A stretch of DNA of 64,000 nucleotides from Streptomyces echinatus (GCF_014203595.1 NZ_JACHJK010000002.1:558001-622000), one strand, 5' to 3'. Shown: positions 15,390 to 24,003, numbered from the stretch's first letter. The notes: a model not told the origin generated them from the sequence alone. A program made the numbers and translations.

Positions 15390-15899
15390 TCAATCCCGCA
15401 GGCCGTGGAAGCGGCCCTGGTGGTAGAGGAGCGGTCGGCCGGCGCCCGAGGGGTCGCCCACGACCACCTCGGCGAGCACGATCCGGTGATCACCGGCCGG
15501 CACCCGGCCCACGATCCGGCAGACCAGCCAGGCGAGCACGTCGTCCAGCACCGGCGCGCCCTCCGGCCCGTCCCGCCAGGCGGTGGCCGCCCCGAACCGG
15601 TCGGCACCGCTGCGCGCGAAGGTGGCGGCCAGGTCGCTCTGGTGCTCGCCGAGTATGTGCACGCCGACATGGTCCGCCTCGGCCACTGCGGGCCAGCTGG
15701 AGGCGCCCGTACCGATGCCGAAGGAGACCAGCGGCGGATCGGCGGAGACGGAGGTGAGGGAGGTGGCGGTGAACCCGACGGGACCGGAGGCGCCGCGCGC
15801 CGTGATCACCGCGACCCCGGCCGCGTGCCGGCGGAAGGTGGAGCGCAAGAGGTCGGGAGAGGCGATCTGGGGGGTGCCGAGGCCGGGCGTTGCCGTCAT
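15390..15899 (-). CDS. Flavin reductase family protein (split-barrel, HpaC-like)
   Basis: A 169-residue FMN-binding split-barrel protein. Conserved segments are LLRSTFRRHAAGVAVITA, GFTATSLTSVSADPPLVSFGIG (flavin-binding loop), VHILGEHQSDLAATFA and GDHRIVLAEVVVGD. It reduces flavin with NAD(P)H, often to supply a two-component monooxygenase, though none is adjacent. The ATG at 15899 is favoured by AAGGACAA upstream. It is on the same strand as etfBA with a gap of about 200 nt, so probably a separate unit. Confidence 0.88.
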   Translation of the reverse strand: MTATPGLGTPQIASPDLLRSTFRRHAAGVAVITARGASGPVGFTATSLTSVSADPPLVSFGIGTGASSWPAVAEADHVGVHILGEHQSDLAATFARSGADRFGAATAWRDGPEGAPVLDDVLAWLVCRIVGRVPAGDHRIVLAEVVVGDPSGAGRPLLYHQGRFHGLRD

Positions 15900-16086
15900 G
15901 GAGTTGTCCTTCTGCGAGGAAAGAGGAACGGGTCCGTGGCTGCTCAACAGCCGGGACAACGTGCGCTCGCGGTGCGGGCGAGGTCGATGTGGACCCGCCC
16001 GTGGAGAAGGAGTTCGGTCGGCATACGGTCAGGTTGACGATAGGTGTGGCGCACAGTCAAGCAGGTTCCCCGTTCTGGAAGATGTC

Positions 16087-16479
16087 TCACTGTCCCGTGC
16101 GGCCCGCCCGGACGGCCTCCCCCAGCGCGGCGATGACGTCGGCCCTGCGGGGCTGCCCGGCGGCGCGGCGCACCACCCGCCCATCGGCGTCCAGGACCAG
16201 GACGGTGGGGGTCTTGAGGATCTCCAGCTCGCGTACGAGGTCCAGGTGGGCCTCGGCGTCGATCTCGACGTGGGTCACGCCCGGGACCATCCCGGCGACC
16301 TCGCCGAGGACGCGCCGGGTGGCCCGGCAGGGCGCGCAGAAGGCGCTGGAGAACTGCACCAGCGTGGCGCGCTCGCCCAGTTCGGCGCCGAGTTCGGCCG
16401 TCCCGAGCCGCCTGCCGTCGTCACGCCCGCGCACCCGCACTCCCGTTCCGCCGCTCGCGCGGCCCACCTCCGCGGGCAC
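16087..16479 (-). CDS. Thioredoxin-family protein
   Basis: A 130-residue cytosolic thioredoxin-fold protein. The active site FSSAFCAPCRATRRVL (CxxC = CAPC, about residues 46-49) and the cis-Pro region LEILKTPTVLVLDADG are present. The C-A-P-C dipeptide differs from the CGPC of general thioredoxin, suggesting a specialised redox partner. The GTG at 16479 is the most 5' start, but it lacks a good Shine-Dalgarno sequence, and a GTG about 12-14 codons further in (after GGAACGGGA) may be used. Target unknown. Confidence 0.82.
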   Translation of the reverse strand: MPAEVGRASGGTGVRVRGRDDGRRLGTAELGAELGERATLVQFSSAFCAPCRATRRVLGEVAGMVPGVTHVEIDAEAHLDLVRELEILKTPTVLVLDADGRVVRRAAGQPRRADVIAALGEAVRAGRTGQ

Positions 16480-16689
16480 CCCGCGAAGGGCGCACCACCG
16501 GTCCGGTCATCCCGGCTACAACCGTGCGGGAGCGGCCGAGATTCCCGGCGAGACCCCTGCCGAGGTAAAGGGGATCCAAAGATCCGAGGTGGGGTGTAGG
16601 CCGACGTGACGAGGATCTCCCCGGCGCGGGGCACCAGGACTGGCTACCCGTCCGTTCTTCGGGCACGATCTGCGAGACGCCGTAAAACC

Positions 16690-16701
16690 TACGGCTGCGT
16701 A
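16690..16701. promoter_or_regulatory. Palindrome TACG-N4-CGTA before the acyltransferase gene
   Basis: TACGgctgCGTA lies 55 nt upstream of the acyltransferase ATG in an otherwise featureless 277-bp spacer. It is a candidate operator or promoter-overlapping element; the binding protein is unknown. Confidence 0.3.
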
Positions 16702-16756
16702 ACTTCCCCGCCGGGATCCCCTTTCCCGAGCAGAGCAGAAAGGGTCCACCCCGCCC

Positions 16757-17485
16757 ATGGCAGAGCTGGTCTACCGTCCCGTCATCGGTTTCGCCAAGAC
16801 GTTGTTCAAGGTCTGGGATCTGAAGATCGACTGTCAGGGGTCGGAGAACATCCCGCGCTCGGGCGGCGCCGTGCTGGTGAGCAATCACATCAGCTACCTG
16901 GACTTCGTCTTCAACGGCCTGGCCGCGCTGCCGCAGAAGCGCCTGGTGCGCTTCATGGCGAAGGAGTCCGTCTTCCGTCACCGGATCTCCGGGCCGCTCA
17001 TGCGCGGGATGAAGCACATCCCGGTGGACCGCACCCAGGGCGAGGCCGCCTACGCGCACGCGCTGGACTCGCTGCGCTCCGGCGAGGTCATCGGGGTGTT
17101 CCCGGAGGCCACCATCTCGCAGTCGTTCGCACTGAAGAGCTTCAAGTCGGGTGCGGCACGCCTGGCGCAGGAGGCGGGCGTCCCGCTGATCCCGATGGCC
17201 GTCTGGGGCACGCAGCGGCTGTGGACGAAGGGCCAGCCCCGCAACTTCAAGCGCGACCACCTGCCCGTCACCATTCGCGTGGGCGAGGCCGTGGAGGCAC
17301 CCCGCGACCAGTACGCCGGGGCCATCACCCGCCGGCTGCGCGAACGCGTCCAGGAGCTCCTGGACGCCGCCCAGCGGGCCTACCCGGGCCGGCCCAAGGG
17401 GCCGGAGGACTCCTGGTGGCTGCCGGCGCACCTGGGCGGCACCGCACCGACGATGGAGCAACTGCGCGCGGCGGAGGCGCACTGA
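16757..17485 (+). CDS. 1-acyl-sn-glycerol-3-phosphate acyltransferase (PlsC family)
   Basis: A 242-residue membrane-associated acyltransferase. The catalytic NHISYLD (HX4D form, about residues 41-47) is preceded by SGGAVLVSN, followed by the glycerol-3-phosphate-binding motif FPEATISQSF (about 116-125) and VPLIPMAVWGTQRLW. It would acylate lysophosphatidic acid to phosphatidic acid at the inner membrane face. The length matches the family. It stands alone, with a palindrome 55 nt upstream and a repeat-bearing spacer downstream. Confidence 0.9.
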   Translation: MAELVYRPVIGFAKTLFKVWDLKIDCQGSENIPRSGGAVLVSNHISYLDFVFNGLAALPQKRLVRFMAKESVFRHRISGPLMRGMKHIPVDRTQGEAAYAHALDSLRSGEVIGVFPEATISQSFALKSFKSGAARLAQEAGVPLIPMAVWGTQRLWTKGQPRNFKRDHLPVTIRVGEAVEAPRDQYAGAITRRLRERVQELLDAAQRAYPGRPKGPEDSWWLPAHLGGTAPTMEQLRAAEAH

Positions 17486-17653
17486 GCGAGCGCCACGGGA
17501 CGGAAGGCGCGCGGTGCGACGCCGGGTGCCCGTGGTGCGGCGTCGAGTGGCCCCGGCGCAGGGGTTGTTCAGGGTCTCTTTGCGGGTGACCCCGGCCGGG
17601 TTCCCTTTCCGGGTGGCCACGGCCGCCCGTCGTGCGACGTTGTCGCCGTCGCC

Positions 17654-17697
17654 GGGTGCGGGAGCGCGTGGGGCGCTCGCGCAGTTCCCCGCGCACC
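17654..17697. repeat. Dispersed Streptomyces intergenic element
   Basis: Read on the minus strand, this stretch begins GGTGCGCGGGGAACTGCGCG and continues GAGCGCCCCACGCGC. The CGCGGGGAACTGCGCG core is a well-known interspersed sequence in Streptomyces intergenic regions and can fold into a hairpin. The surrounding gap 17486-17833 has no supported gene. Confidence 0.55.
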
Positions 17698-17833
17698 TTC
17701 TGTCGGCACAGTCCGACCTGTTCGAAAAGCCGGGCACACTCGGCTCGCCGAACCATTGCCCGCCTTCCGTCAGTTCGGCGGCGCGGCCTCGGCCTCACCG
17801 GAACCGACCGGGCCCGCGCCCCTCGTGTCGGTC

Positions 17834-18424
17834 TCAGAGGGCGTCGGGGAGCGTCTTCCGCAGGTGCGGCCGGTCGGGGGCGGCTCGCAGGGCGTCCAGG
17901 ACGGCCGGGTGCGGTTCGGCGTACAGGACCGGGTAGTCCGTCTCCTCGGACGCGGGATCGGGGATCCAGGCCAGCCGTTCGCCGTCCAGGGAGAACCGGG
18001 CGTCGATGCCGGGCTTGTTGCCACGGGGGTCCTGCCGGTGCCAGGCGCCGTTGAAGCGGACCGCGACCAGGCCGTGGACCGCGTGGCCGCCCTCGTCGTC
18101 GGTCAGGCGCTGGTAGCAGAGGGCGGTCGGGATGTCCTCGGCCCGGAGCAGGGCGGCCAGGGCGTGGGACTTGGCGTGACAGATGCCGGTGCCCAGGGCC
18201 AGCACGTCAGAGGCGCGCCAGGTGACACGGAGATCACCGGAATCCCGGGAGTGCGGGATGGCGTCCCGGACGAACTCATAGGCGGCCCGCGCATATTCAT
18301 ACGAGTCTGCCACCTCTGCGGTCAGGCGGGCGGCGGCTGCCCCGACCACCGGGTGATGGTGATCGATGACCTCGTCTGCGGCCAGGTACGCGGACAGGTC
18401 GGCTGTGTTCTGGATCAGCTCCAT
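17834..18424 (-). CDS. Transglutaminase-like cysteine-protease-fold protein
   Basis: A 196-residue protein with the transglutaminase-core triad: Cys in LALGTGICHAKSHALAALLR, His in EGGHAVHGLVAVRFNG, and Asp in WHRQDPRGNKPG. The N-terminal helical region (YEYARAAYEFVRDAIPHS) is typical of the family. Its biochemical role is unknown; such proteins include peptidases and protein cross-linkers. The ATG at 18424 is chosen because a TTGACT-N18-TATGCT promoter ends 8 nt before it, implying a near-leaderless mRNA; a GTG at 18451 would fall inside the promoter. Confidence 0.82.
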   Translation of the reverse strand: MELIQNTADLSAYLAADEVIDHHHPVVGAAAARLTAEVADSYEYARAAYEFVRDAIPHSRDSGDLRVTWRASDVLALGTGICHAKSHALAALLRAEDIPTALCYQRLTDDEGGHAVHGLVAVRFNGAWHRQDPRGNKPGIDARFSLDGERLAWIPDPASEETDYPVLYAEPHPAVLDALRAAPDRPHLRKTLPDAL

Positions 18425-18432
18425 GCCCGCAG

Positions 18433-18462
18433 AGCATAAGAATGCGATCACCCGACAGTCAA
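18433..18462 (-). promoter_or_regulatory. Consensus promoter of the transglutaminase-like gene
   Basis: On the minus strand TTGACT (18462-18457) and TATGCT (18438-18433) are spaced by 18 nt, close to the HrdB/sigma-70 consensus. The expected +1 is about 2 nt before the ATG at 18424. Confidence 0.6.
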
Positions 18463-18482
18463 TGACTTTCCGGGTGACCGCA
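18443..18482 (-). terminator. Hairpin terminating the DUF6421/SDR/aldolase operon
   Basis: TGCG-A-TCACCCG (18443-18454) pairs with CGGGTGA-C-CGCA (18471-18482), 11 of 12 positions. It lies 20 nt past the aldolase stop and contains the promoter of the next gene within its stem and loop. Confidence 0.55.
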
Positions 18483-18502
18483 TACCTATGCGCGCCGTGA
18501 GG

Positions 18503-19573
18503 TCAGCGGGCCATCTCCTCCTTGAGGGCGCCCACGAACATGTCGACGTCGTCCTCCGTGGTGTCGAAGGAGCACATCCAGCGGACCACCCCGGCGCCCT
18601 CGTCCCAGAAGTAGAAGCGGAAGCGCTTCTGCAGGCGCTCGCTCACGTCGTGCGGCAGCTTGGCGAAGACGCCGTTGGCCTGGACCGGGTAGAGGATCTC
18701 CACACCGTGCACCGCGCGCACGCCCTCGGCGAGCCGCTGGGCCATCTCGTTGGCGTGGCGGGCGTTGCGGAGCCACAGGTCCTTGGCGAGAAGGGCCTCC
18801 AGCTGCACGGAGACGAAGCGCATCTTCGAGGCCAGCTGCATCGACATCTTCCGCAGGTGCTTCATCTGGCGCACCGCGTCCTGGTTGATGACGACGACCG
18901 CCTCGCCGAACAGCGCGCCGTTCTTCGTCCCGCCCAACGACAGGATGTCGACGCCGACCGCGTTGGTGAACGTACGCATCGGCACGTCGAGGGAGGCGGC
19001 GGCGTTCGCTATCCGGGAGCCGTCCAGGTGCACCTTCATGCCCCGCGCGTGGGCGTGCTCGCAGATCGCGCGGATCTCCCCGGGCGTGTAGAGGGTGCCC
19101 AGCTCGGTGCTCTGGGTGATCGACACGACCTGCGGCATCGCGCGGTGCTCGTCCTCCCAGCCCCAGGCCTGCCGGTCGATCAGCTCGGGGGTGAGCTTGC
19201 CGTCCGGGGTGGGCACGGTGAGCAGCTTCAGACCGCCCATGCGCTCGGGCGCGCCGCCCTCGTCCACGTTGATGTGCGCGCTCTCGGCGCAGATCACGGC
19301 GCCCCAGCGGTCGGTGACCGCCTGGAGCGCGACCACGTTGGCACCGGTGCCGTTGAAGACCGGGAAGGCCTCCGCCGTGGCCCCGAAGTGACCGCGGATG
19401 ATCCCCTGCAGGTTCTCGGTGTAGTCGTCCTCGCCGTACGCCACCTGGTGACCGCCGTTGGCCAGCGCCACGGCGGCCAGCACCTCGGGGTGGACCCCGG
19501 CGTAGTTGTCACTGGCGAAACCGCGGACCTGCGGGTCGTGATGGCGACGCGCGTCGGTCTTGGGAGGGTTCAC
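18503..19573 (-). CDS. Low-specificity L-threonine aldolase-like PLP enzyme
   Basis: A 356-residue fold-type I PLP enzyme. Markers are RGFASDNYAGVHPEVL, VFNGTGANVVALQAV, SAHINVDEGG, VHLDGSRIANAAASL (Asp for the pyridine nitrogen) and the PLP lysine in LSLGGTKNGALFGEAVV. It would cleave L-threonine or related beta-hydroxy amino acids to glycine and an aldehyde. The GTG at 19573 overlaps the SDR stop in GTGA, so translation is coupled; a GTG six codons upstream (19591) is also possible. It is the third gene of the DUF6421-SDR-aldolase operon. Confidence 0.88.
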   Translation of the reverse strand: MNPPKTDARRHHDPQVRGFASDNYAGVHPEVLAAVALANGGHQVAYGEDDYTENLQGIIRGHFGATAEAFPVFNGTGANVVALQAVTDRWGAVICAESAHINVDEGGAPERMGGLKLLTVPTPDGKLTPELIDRQAWGWEDEHRAMPQVVSITQSTELGTLYTPGEIRAICEHAHARGMKVHLDGSRIANAAASLDVPMRTFTNAVGVDILSLGGTKNGALFGEAVVVINQDAVRQMKHLRKMSMQLASKMRFVSVQLEALLAKDLWLRNARHANEMAQRLAEGVRAVHGVEILYPVQANGVFAKLPHDVSERLQKRFRFYFWDEGAGVVRWMCSFDTTEDDVDMFVGALKEEMAR

Positions 19574-20328
19574 GGCTTCTCGGTCAGCCACAGACGGTTT
19601 CCGTTCACTTCGGCGGCGGTCTTGCTCCAGACGCCCTCGATGGCCTCGGCCAGGTCCTTGACGTCCGTGAAGCCCGCGAACTTCGCGTTGGGGCGTTCGG
19701 CGCGCATCGCGTCGTGCACCAGCGCCTTCACCACCAGGATGGCAGCCGCCGAGCGCGGCCCCTCGGCGCCCTCGGCGATCCCCGCCTTGCGGAAGCCGTC
19801 GGCCATCGCGAGCGTCCACGCCTCGGCGGCGGCCTTGGCCGCGGAGTACGCCGCGTTGCCCGCCGTGGGCTTCGACGCGCCGGCGGCGCTGGTCAGCACG
19901 TACCGGCCGCGGTCGCTGCGCTGCAGGACGTCGAAGAAGGCGAGGGAGGTGTGCTGGACGGTGCGGACCAGCAGCTTCTCCAGCAGCTCCCAGTCCGCGA
20001 GGTCGGTCTCGGCGAAGGTCGCGCTGCCGCGCCAGCCACCGACGAGGTGGACCAGTCCGTCGACGCGGCCGTGGTCCTTCTCGATGCGCGCGGCCCAGTC
20101 GCGGGTGGACTGCAGATCGAGCAGGTCGACCGTCTCGCCGGTGACCGTGGCGCCGCCCCGGGCGTAGCGGGCGGCGTCGACGGCCTCCGCCAGTCGCTCC
20201 GGGTTGTTGTCGGCTCCGACGACGACCGCGCCCGCTTCCGCGAGCCGCACCAGCGTCGCGTGTCCGGCGGGTCCGCCCGCACCGGCCACCGCGATCACCG
20301 CACCACTGAGAGACCCGTTCCCCACCAT
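19570..20328 (-). CDS. SDR-family oxidoreductase
   Basis: A 252-residue short-chain dehydrogenase/reductase. The Rossmann glycine motif appears as VAGAGGPAGHATLVRL (an unusual GAGGPAG variant of TGxxxGxG), the NNAG-equivalent is LVHLVGGW, and the catalytic Ser and YxxxK are LTSAAGASK and AAYSAAKAA. It uses NAD(P)H on an unknown carbonyl or alcohol. GAGGGGAAG supports the ATG at 20328. It lies between DUF6421 (39 nt gap upstream) and the aldolase (4-nt overlap), so it presumably acts on the same metabolite pathway. Confidence 0.88.
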   Translation of the reverse strand: MVGNGSLSGAVIAVAGAGGPAGHATLVRLAEAGAVVVGADNNPERLAEAVDAARYARGGATVTGETVDLLDLQSTRDWAARIEKDHGRVDGLVHLVGGWRGSATFAETDLADWELLEKLLVRTVQHTSLAFFDVLQRSDRGRYVLTSAAGASKPTAGNAAYSAAKAAAEAWTLAMADGFRKAGIAEGAEGPRSAAAILVVKALVHDAMRAERPNAKFAGFTDVKDLAEAIEGVWSKTAAEVNGNRLWLTEKP

Positions 20329-20366
20329 GTTCTTCCCCTCTTGAGCAGTGTTCTTCAGCCGGCCGC

Positions 20367-21764
20367 TCACGCGGCGAGCCGCTCGGCGCCGTCCGCCGTG
20401 ATGCCCTTGGCCGAGGCGATCACATTCTTCAGCTTCTTGGACAGCGCCTCATAGAACATGCTCAGCGGAAACTCGTCCGGAAGCACGTCGTCCACGAGCT
20501 TGCGCGGCGGCAGGGTGAGGTCCAGGGCGTCGGGGCCCTTGGCCCACTTGGAGCCGGGGTGCGGGGCCAGGTAGGTGGAGACCAGCTCGTAGCCGGCGAA
20601 CCAGTGCACCAGCTTCGGGCGGTCGATGCCGTCCTTGTACAGCTTCTCGATGTCGGCGCACAGCTGGTTGGTGACCTGCGGGGCGCGCTCCCAGTCGATG
20701 GAGAGCTTGTTGTCGGTCCAGCGGACGACGTCGTGCTTGTGCAGGTAGGCGAAGAGCAGCTGGCCGCCGAGGCCGTCGTAGTTGCGGTTGCGGTCGCCGG
20801 TGACCGGGAAGCGGAACATGCGGTCGAAGAGCACGGCGTACTGCACGTCGCGGGCCTGCGGGACGCCGTCCGCCTCGAGCTTCACGGCCTCCTTGAAGGC
20901 GGTGAGGTCGCAGCGCAGCTCCTCCAGACCGTACATCCAGAACGGCTGGCGCTGCTTGATCATGAACGGGTCGAACGGCAGGTCGCCGTGGCTGTGGGTG
21001 CGGTCGTGAACCATGTCCCACAGCACGAAGGCCTCTTCGCAGCGCTTCTGGTCGTGGACCATCGCGGCGATGTCCTCGGGCAGCTCCAGACCGAGGACGC
21101 CGACGGCGGCGTCGGTCACGCGGCGGAAGCGCGCGGCCTCGCGGTCACAGAAGATGCCACCCCAGGAGAAACGTTCCGGCGCCTCACGGACGGCGATGGT
21201 CTCCGGGAAGAGCACGGCCGAGTGGGTGTCGTAACCCGGCGTGAAGTCCTCGAAGGTGATGCCGCAGAACAGCGGGTTGTCGTAGCGGGTGCGCTCCAGC
21301 TCGGACAGCCAGTCCGGCCAGACCATGCGCAGCACGACCGCCTCCAGGTTGCGGTCCAGGTTGCCGTTCTGCGTGTACATCGGGAAGACGACCAGGTGCT
21401 GCAGGCCGTCCTGGCGGTTCGCGGCGGGCTGGAAGGCCAGCAGGGAGTCCAGGAAGTCCGGCACCTCGAAGCCGCCCTCGGCCCAGCGGCGCAGGTCCTT
21501 CACGAGGGCCTCGTGGTAGGCCGCGTCGTGCGGGACCAGCGGGGAAAGCTGCTCGACGGCGTCGGCTACACGCTCGATCGCCGCCACCGCGTCGGCCCGC
21601 TGCGGGGCACCCTCGGCCTCGAAGTCGATCGAACCGTCCTTCGACTGCCATGGCCGAATCTGCTCCACGGCATCCTTGAGCACGGGCCAGGCCGGGTGCT
21701 CAACCACCCTGGTCAGCGAAGGAACCAGTCCCTCCGTACCCGCCTGCACAAGAATTTCCGTCAT
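20367..21764 (-). CDS. DUF6421-family protein
   Basis: A 465-residue soluble protein of a Streptomyces-conserved family of unknown function. Recognisable conserved stretches are LQHLVVFPMYTQNGN, EAVVLRMVWPDWLSELE, GITFEDFTPGYDTHSAVLFP and VLWDMVHDRTHSHGDLPFDP; the last is His/Asp-rich and metal-binding is conceivable. No signal peptide or membrane segment is visible. GGAGGA precedes the ATG at 21764. It heads the operon with an SDR and a threonine aldolase, which points to a small-molecule pathway role; the reaction is unknown. Confidence 0.82.
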   Translation of the reverse strand: MTEILVQAGTEGLVPSLTRVVEHPAWPVLKDAVEQIRPWQSKDGSIDFEAEGAPQRADAVAAIERVADAVEQLSPLVPHDAAYHEALVKDLRRWAEGGFEVPDFLDSLLAFQPAANRQDGLQHLVVFPMYTQNGNLDRNLEAVVLRMVWPDWLSELERTRYDNPLFCGITFEDFTPGYDTHSAVLFPETIAVREAPERFSWGGIFCDREAARFRRVTDAAVGVLGLELPEDIAAMVHDQKRCEEAFVLWDMVHDRTHSHGDLPFDPFMIKQRQPFWMYGLEELRCDLTAFKEAVKLEADGVPQARDVQYAVLFDRMFRFPVTGDRNRNYDGLGGQLLFAYLHKHDVVRWTDNKLSIDWERAPQVTNQLCADIEKLYKDGIDRPKLVHWFAGYELVSTYLAPHPGSKWAKGPDALDLTLPPRKLVDDVLPDEFPLSMFYEALSKKLKNVIASAKGITADGAERLAA

Positions 21765-22168
21765 GTCCCATCCTCCACGGGAGAACCTCTCGTATGGACA
21801 CCGTATGCATACCCCGTTTCTCTCAGCAAGACCGTGACCCGAAAATTATTCTGCGTACGCCCTTGGTCGCCGATGTTTTTCCTGCCGTAAACCGTGACGA
21901 CGCTCACTTCCGCCGACGGCGCCCGACGCCGTAGCGGTGGCGCCCCGATGGGTCAAGGGCGCGGGGGACTCGCCCACTGGCGGGTGACGGCCGGGGCGGA
22001 TACCGGCCAACTGGCGCCTGCCCCGGGTCCCGAATGCCATGCGCAGCTGCGGGTTCAACGTCCGGTCCGGCCATTAGGCTGCGGCCTTGCCGCGTGGACG
22101 ACGACGTCCGGGACGCATCCGTCGGTCCGCGCGTCGCCGAGCCGCCGTCGACGGAAGCGAGTTGAACC
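21765..22168. other. Intergenic region between divergent DUF6421 and GDPD genes
   Basis: No supported gene in about 400 bp. It includes a relatively AT-rich patch at 21838-21885 that probably carries the DUF6421 operon promoter, and TAGGCT at 22075-22080 that could be a -10 element for the GDPD gene with a long leader. Confidence 0.4.
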
Positions 22169-22852
22169 TTGAACTTCCTTACCATCGGTCACCGCGGGGT
22201 CATGGGCGTCGAGCCCGAGAACACCCTCCGTTCCTTCGTCGCCGCGCAGCGGGCCGGCCTCGATCTGATCGAACTCGATCTGCACCTGAGCAAGGACGGC
22301 GCCCTCGTCGTCATGCATGACGCGGACGTGGACCGTACGACCGACGGCTCCGGACCGATCGCCGAGAAGACCCTCGCGGAGCTGCGCGCCCTGGACGCGG
22401 GCCGTGGCGAGCGGGTACCGGTGTTCGAAGAGGTTCTGGAGGCGGTGAGCGCGCCGCTGCAGGTCGAGATCAAGGACGTGGCGGCGGCACGGGCGCTGGC
22501 GGAGGTGATGCGCGCGCGGGACCTGACCGCGCGGGTGGAGGTCTCCTCTTTCCACGACGACGCGGTCGCCGAGATCGCGCGACTGGTGCCGGGCGTGCGC
22601 ACCGCGCTGGTCGCGAGCCGGTACGGCACCGATGTGGTGGACCGCGCCGTCGCCGTGGGTGCCGCGGCCCTGTGTCTCGACATCCGCCGGCTGACCCTGG
22701 AGGTCGTCGAGCACGCGCGCGCGTCCGGGCTGCGGATCGTCGGCTGGGTGGTCAACACGCAGGAGCAACTGCGGCTGGTGCGCGCGCTGGAGCTGGACGG
22801 GGCGACGACCGACTATCCGGAGATCAAACGCACGGGGCGCTTCACGGCGTAG
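22169..22852 (+). CDS. Glycerophosphodiester phosphodiesterase (GDPD)
   Basis: A 227-residue cytosolic GDPD-family TIM barrel. The catalytic entry motif GHRGVMGVEPENTLRSF (HR...EPEN), metal ligands in IELDLHLSKDG and the second catalytic His in LVVMHDADVDRTTDG are intact, as is the later VEIKDV and the closing VNTQEQLRLV. It hydrolyses glycerophosphodiesters to glycerol-3-phosphate and an alcohol. The start is TTG at 22169 after GGAAGCGAG; the proximity of the HRG motif to the N-terminus fits the family. No signal peptide, so it likely recycles intracellular headgroups. Confidence 0.92.
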   Translation: MNFLTIGHRGVMGVEPENTLRSFVAAQRAGLDLIELDLHLSKDGALVVMHDADVDRTTDGSGPIAEKTLAELRALDAGRGERVPVFEEVLEAVSAPLQVEIKDVAAARALAEVMRARDLTARVEVSSFHDDAVAEIARLVPGVRTALVASRYGTDVVDRAVAVGAAALCLDIRRLTLEVVEHARASGLRIVGWVVNTQEQLRLVRALELDGATTDYPEIKRTGRFTA

Positions 22853-22926
22853 GCGCCTCGGTCGTCACGGCGTGCCCGGGCGCCACCGCGTCGGCGCCGC
22901 GGCATGGGCCGGGAACACGGCATGCT

Positions 22927-22962
22927 CCCACGGCACGGCCCGGGTACACGGCACGCCGTGGG
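22927..22962. terminator. Hairpin between convergent GDPD and GNAT genes
   Basis: CCCACGGC (22927-22934) and GCCGTGGG (22955-22962) form an 8-bp stem with a 20-nt loop that can pair internally. Confidence 0.4.
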
Positions 22963-22988
22963 GGGCACGCCGAAGCGCTGGGGCGCGC

Positions 22989-23528
22989 TCAGTCGAGGTT
23001 CTTGACCAGCAGCTCGAACTCCAGGTCGTCGCGCCGCGGGATGCCGAAGCGCTCGTCGCCGTACGGGAACGGGGACGTCTTTCCCGTACGGCGGTAGCCG
23101 CGCCGCTCGTACCAGGCGATCAGGTCCTCCCGCACGGAGATCACCGTCATGTGCATCTCCGTGGCGCCCCAGGCCTCGCGCGCCTGTCGCTCCGCCTCCG
23201 CCATGACGATCTTGCCGAGGCCCGCGCCCTGCAGGGCGGGACTCACCGCGAACATGCCGAAGTACGCGTGGACACCGCGGTGTTCCAGCTGGCAGCAGGC
23301 GACGATCCGGCCGTCCTGCTCGACGGTGAGCAGCCGGTTGTCCGGCGCCTTGATCACTTCGAGCACGCCCTCGGGGTCGGTCCGCTGCCCCTCCAGGATG
23401 TCCGCCTCGGTGGTCCACCCGGCCCGGCTGCTGTCCCCCCGGTAGGCCGACTCGATCAGTGCGACGAGGGCGTCGGCGTCGGCGTCGGTGGCATCACGGA
23501 AGACGAGTCCGGCGGCGGGGTTGTCCAT
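22989..23528 (-). CDS. GNAT-family N-acetyltransferase
   Basis: A 179-residue acetyltransferase. The N-terminal region LVFRDATDADADALVAL and the acetyl-CoA-binding motif FAVSPALQGAGLGKIVMAEAERQA (Q-x-x-G-x-G, about residues 94-117, given here as one continuous region) define the GNAT fold; ISVREDLIAWYERRGYRRTG is the C-terminal motif B. Substrate unknown. The ATG at 23528 is used because the upstream frame is arginine-rich shadow sequence. The gene is divergent from the VOC gene, 71 nt away. Confidence 0.86.
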   Translation of the reverse strand: MDNPAAGLVFRDATDADADALVALIESAYRGDSSRAGWTTEADILEGQRTDPEGVLEVIKAPDNRLLTVEQDGRIVACCQLEHRGVHAYFGMFAVSPALQGAGLGKIVMAEAERQAREAWGATEMHMTVISVREDLIAWYERRGYRRTGKTSPFPYGDERFGIPRRDDLEFELLVKNLD

Positions 23529-23599
23529 GGCAGTGGTCTCCGATCTCGGGCGTGGCTGAGCCACCGATGAGAGTAACGCTGCCGCTAGGCTCCCCCCGC

Positions 23600-23992
23600 A
23601 TGGTGCATGTACTGAGCAGCCGGACCCTGCTCCGGCCCTCCGACCCCGAGCGCTCCCGCACGTTCTACGGCGAGCAGCTCGGGCTGTCCGTCTACCGCGA
23701 GTTCGGTACCGGTCCCGAGCGCGGCACGGTCTACTTCCTCGGCGGCGGTTTCCTGGAGCTCTCCGGCCGGTCCGACGGGCCGCCCTCACCGGCGGTGCGG
23801 CTGTGGCTGCAGGTGGCGGACGTGACGGCCGCGGGTGAGGAGCTGCGGGCCCGGGGCGTCGAGATCGTACGGCCCGCGGTGAAGGAGCCCTGGGGGCTGG
23901 TCGAGATGTGGATCGCCGACCCGGACGGCACGCCGATCGTCCTGGTGGAGATCCCGTCGGACCACCCGCTGCGTCACCGGCCCGGGATCTAG
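23600..23992 (+). CDS. VOC (glyoxalase/bleomycin-resistance) superfamily protein
   Basis: A 130-residue single VOC module made of two beta-alpha-beta-beta-beta units: HVLSSRTLLRPSDPERSRTFYGEQLGLSVY, RGTVYFLGGGFLELSG, RLWLQVADVTAAGEEL and LVEMWIADPDGTPIVLVEIP (each a separate recognisable block). Metal-ligand positions (His2-equivalent and the Glu near the end) are plausible. It could be a lyase, dioxygenase-like enzyme or drug-binding protein. The ATG at 23600 lies 8 nt after TAGGCT (23586-23591) with no Shine-Dalgarno sequence, so the mRNA is probably near-leaderless. Confidence 0.8.
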   Translation: MVHVLSSRTLLRPSDPERSRTFYGEQLGLSVYREFGTGPERGTVYFLGGGFLELSGRSDGPPSPAVRLWLQVADVTAAGEELRARGVEIVRPAVKEPWGLVEMWIADPDGTPIVLVEIPSDHPLRHRPGI

Positions 23993-24003
23993 GGATGTGC
24001 CGG

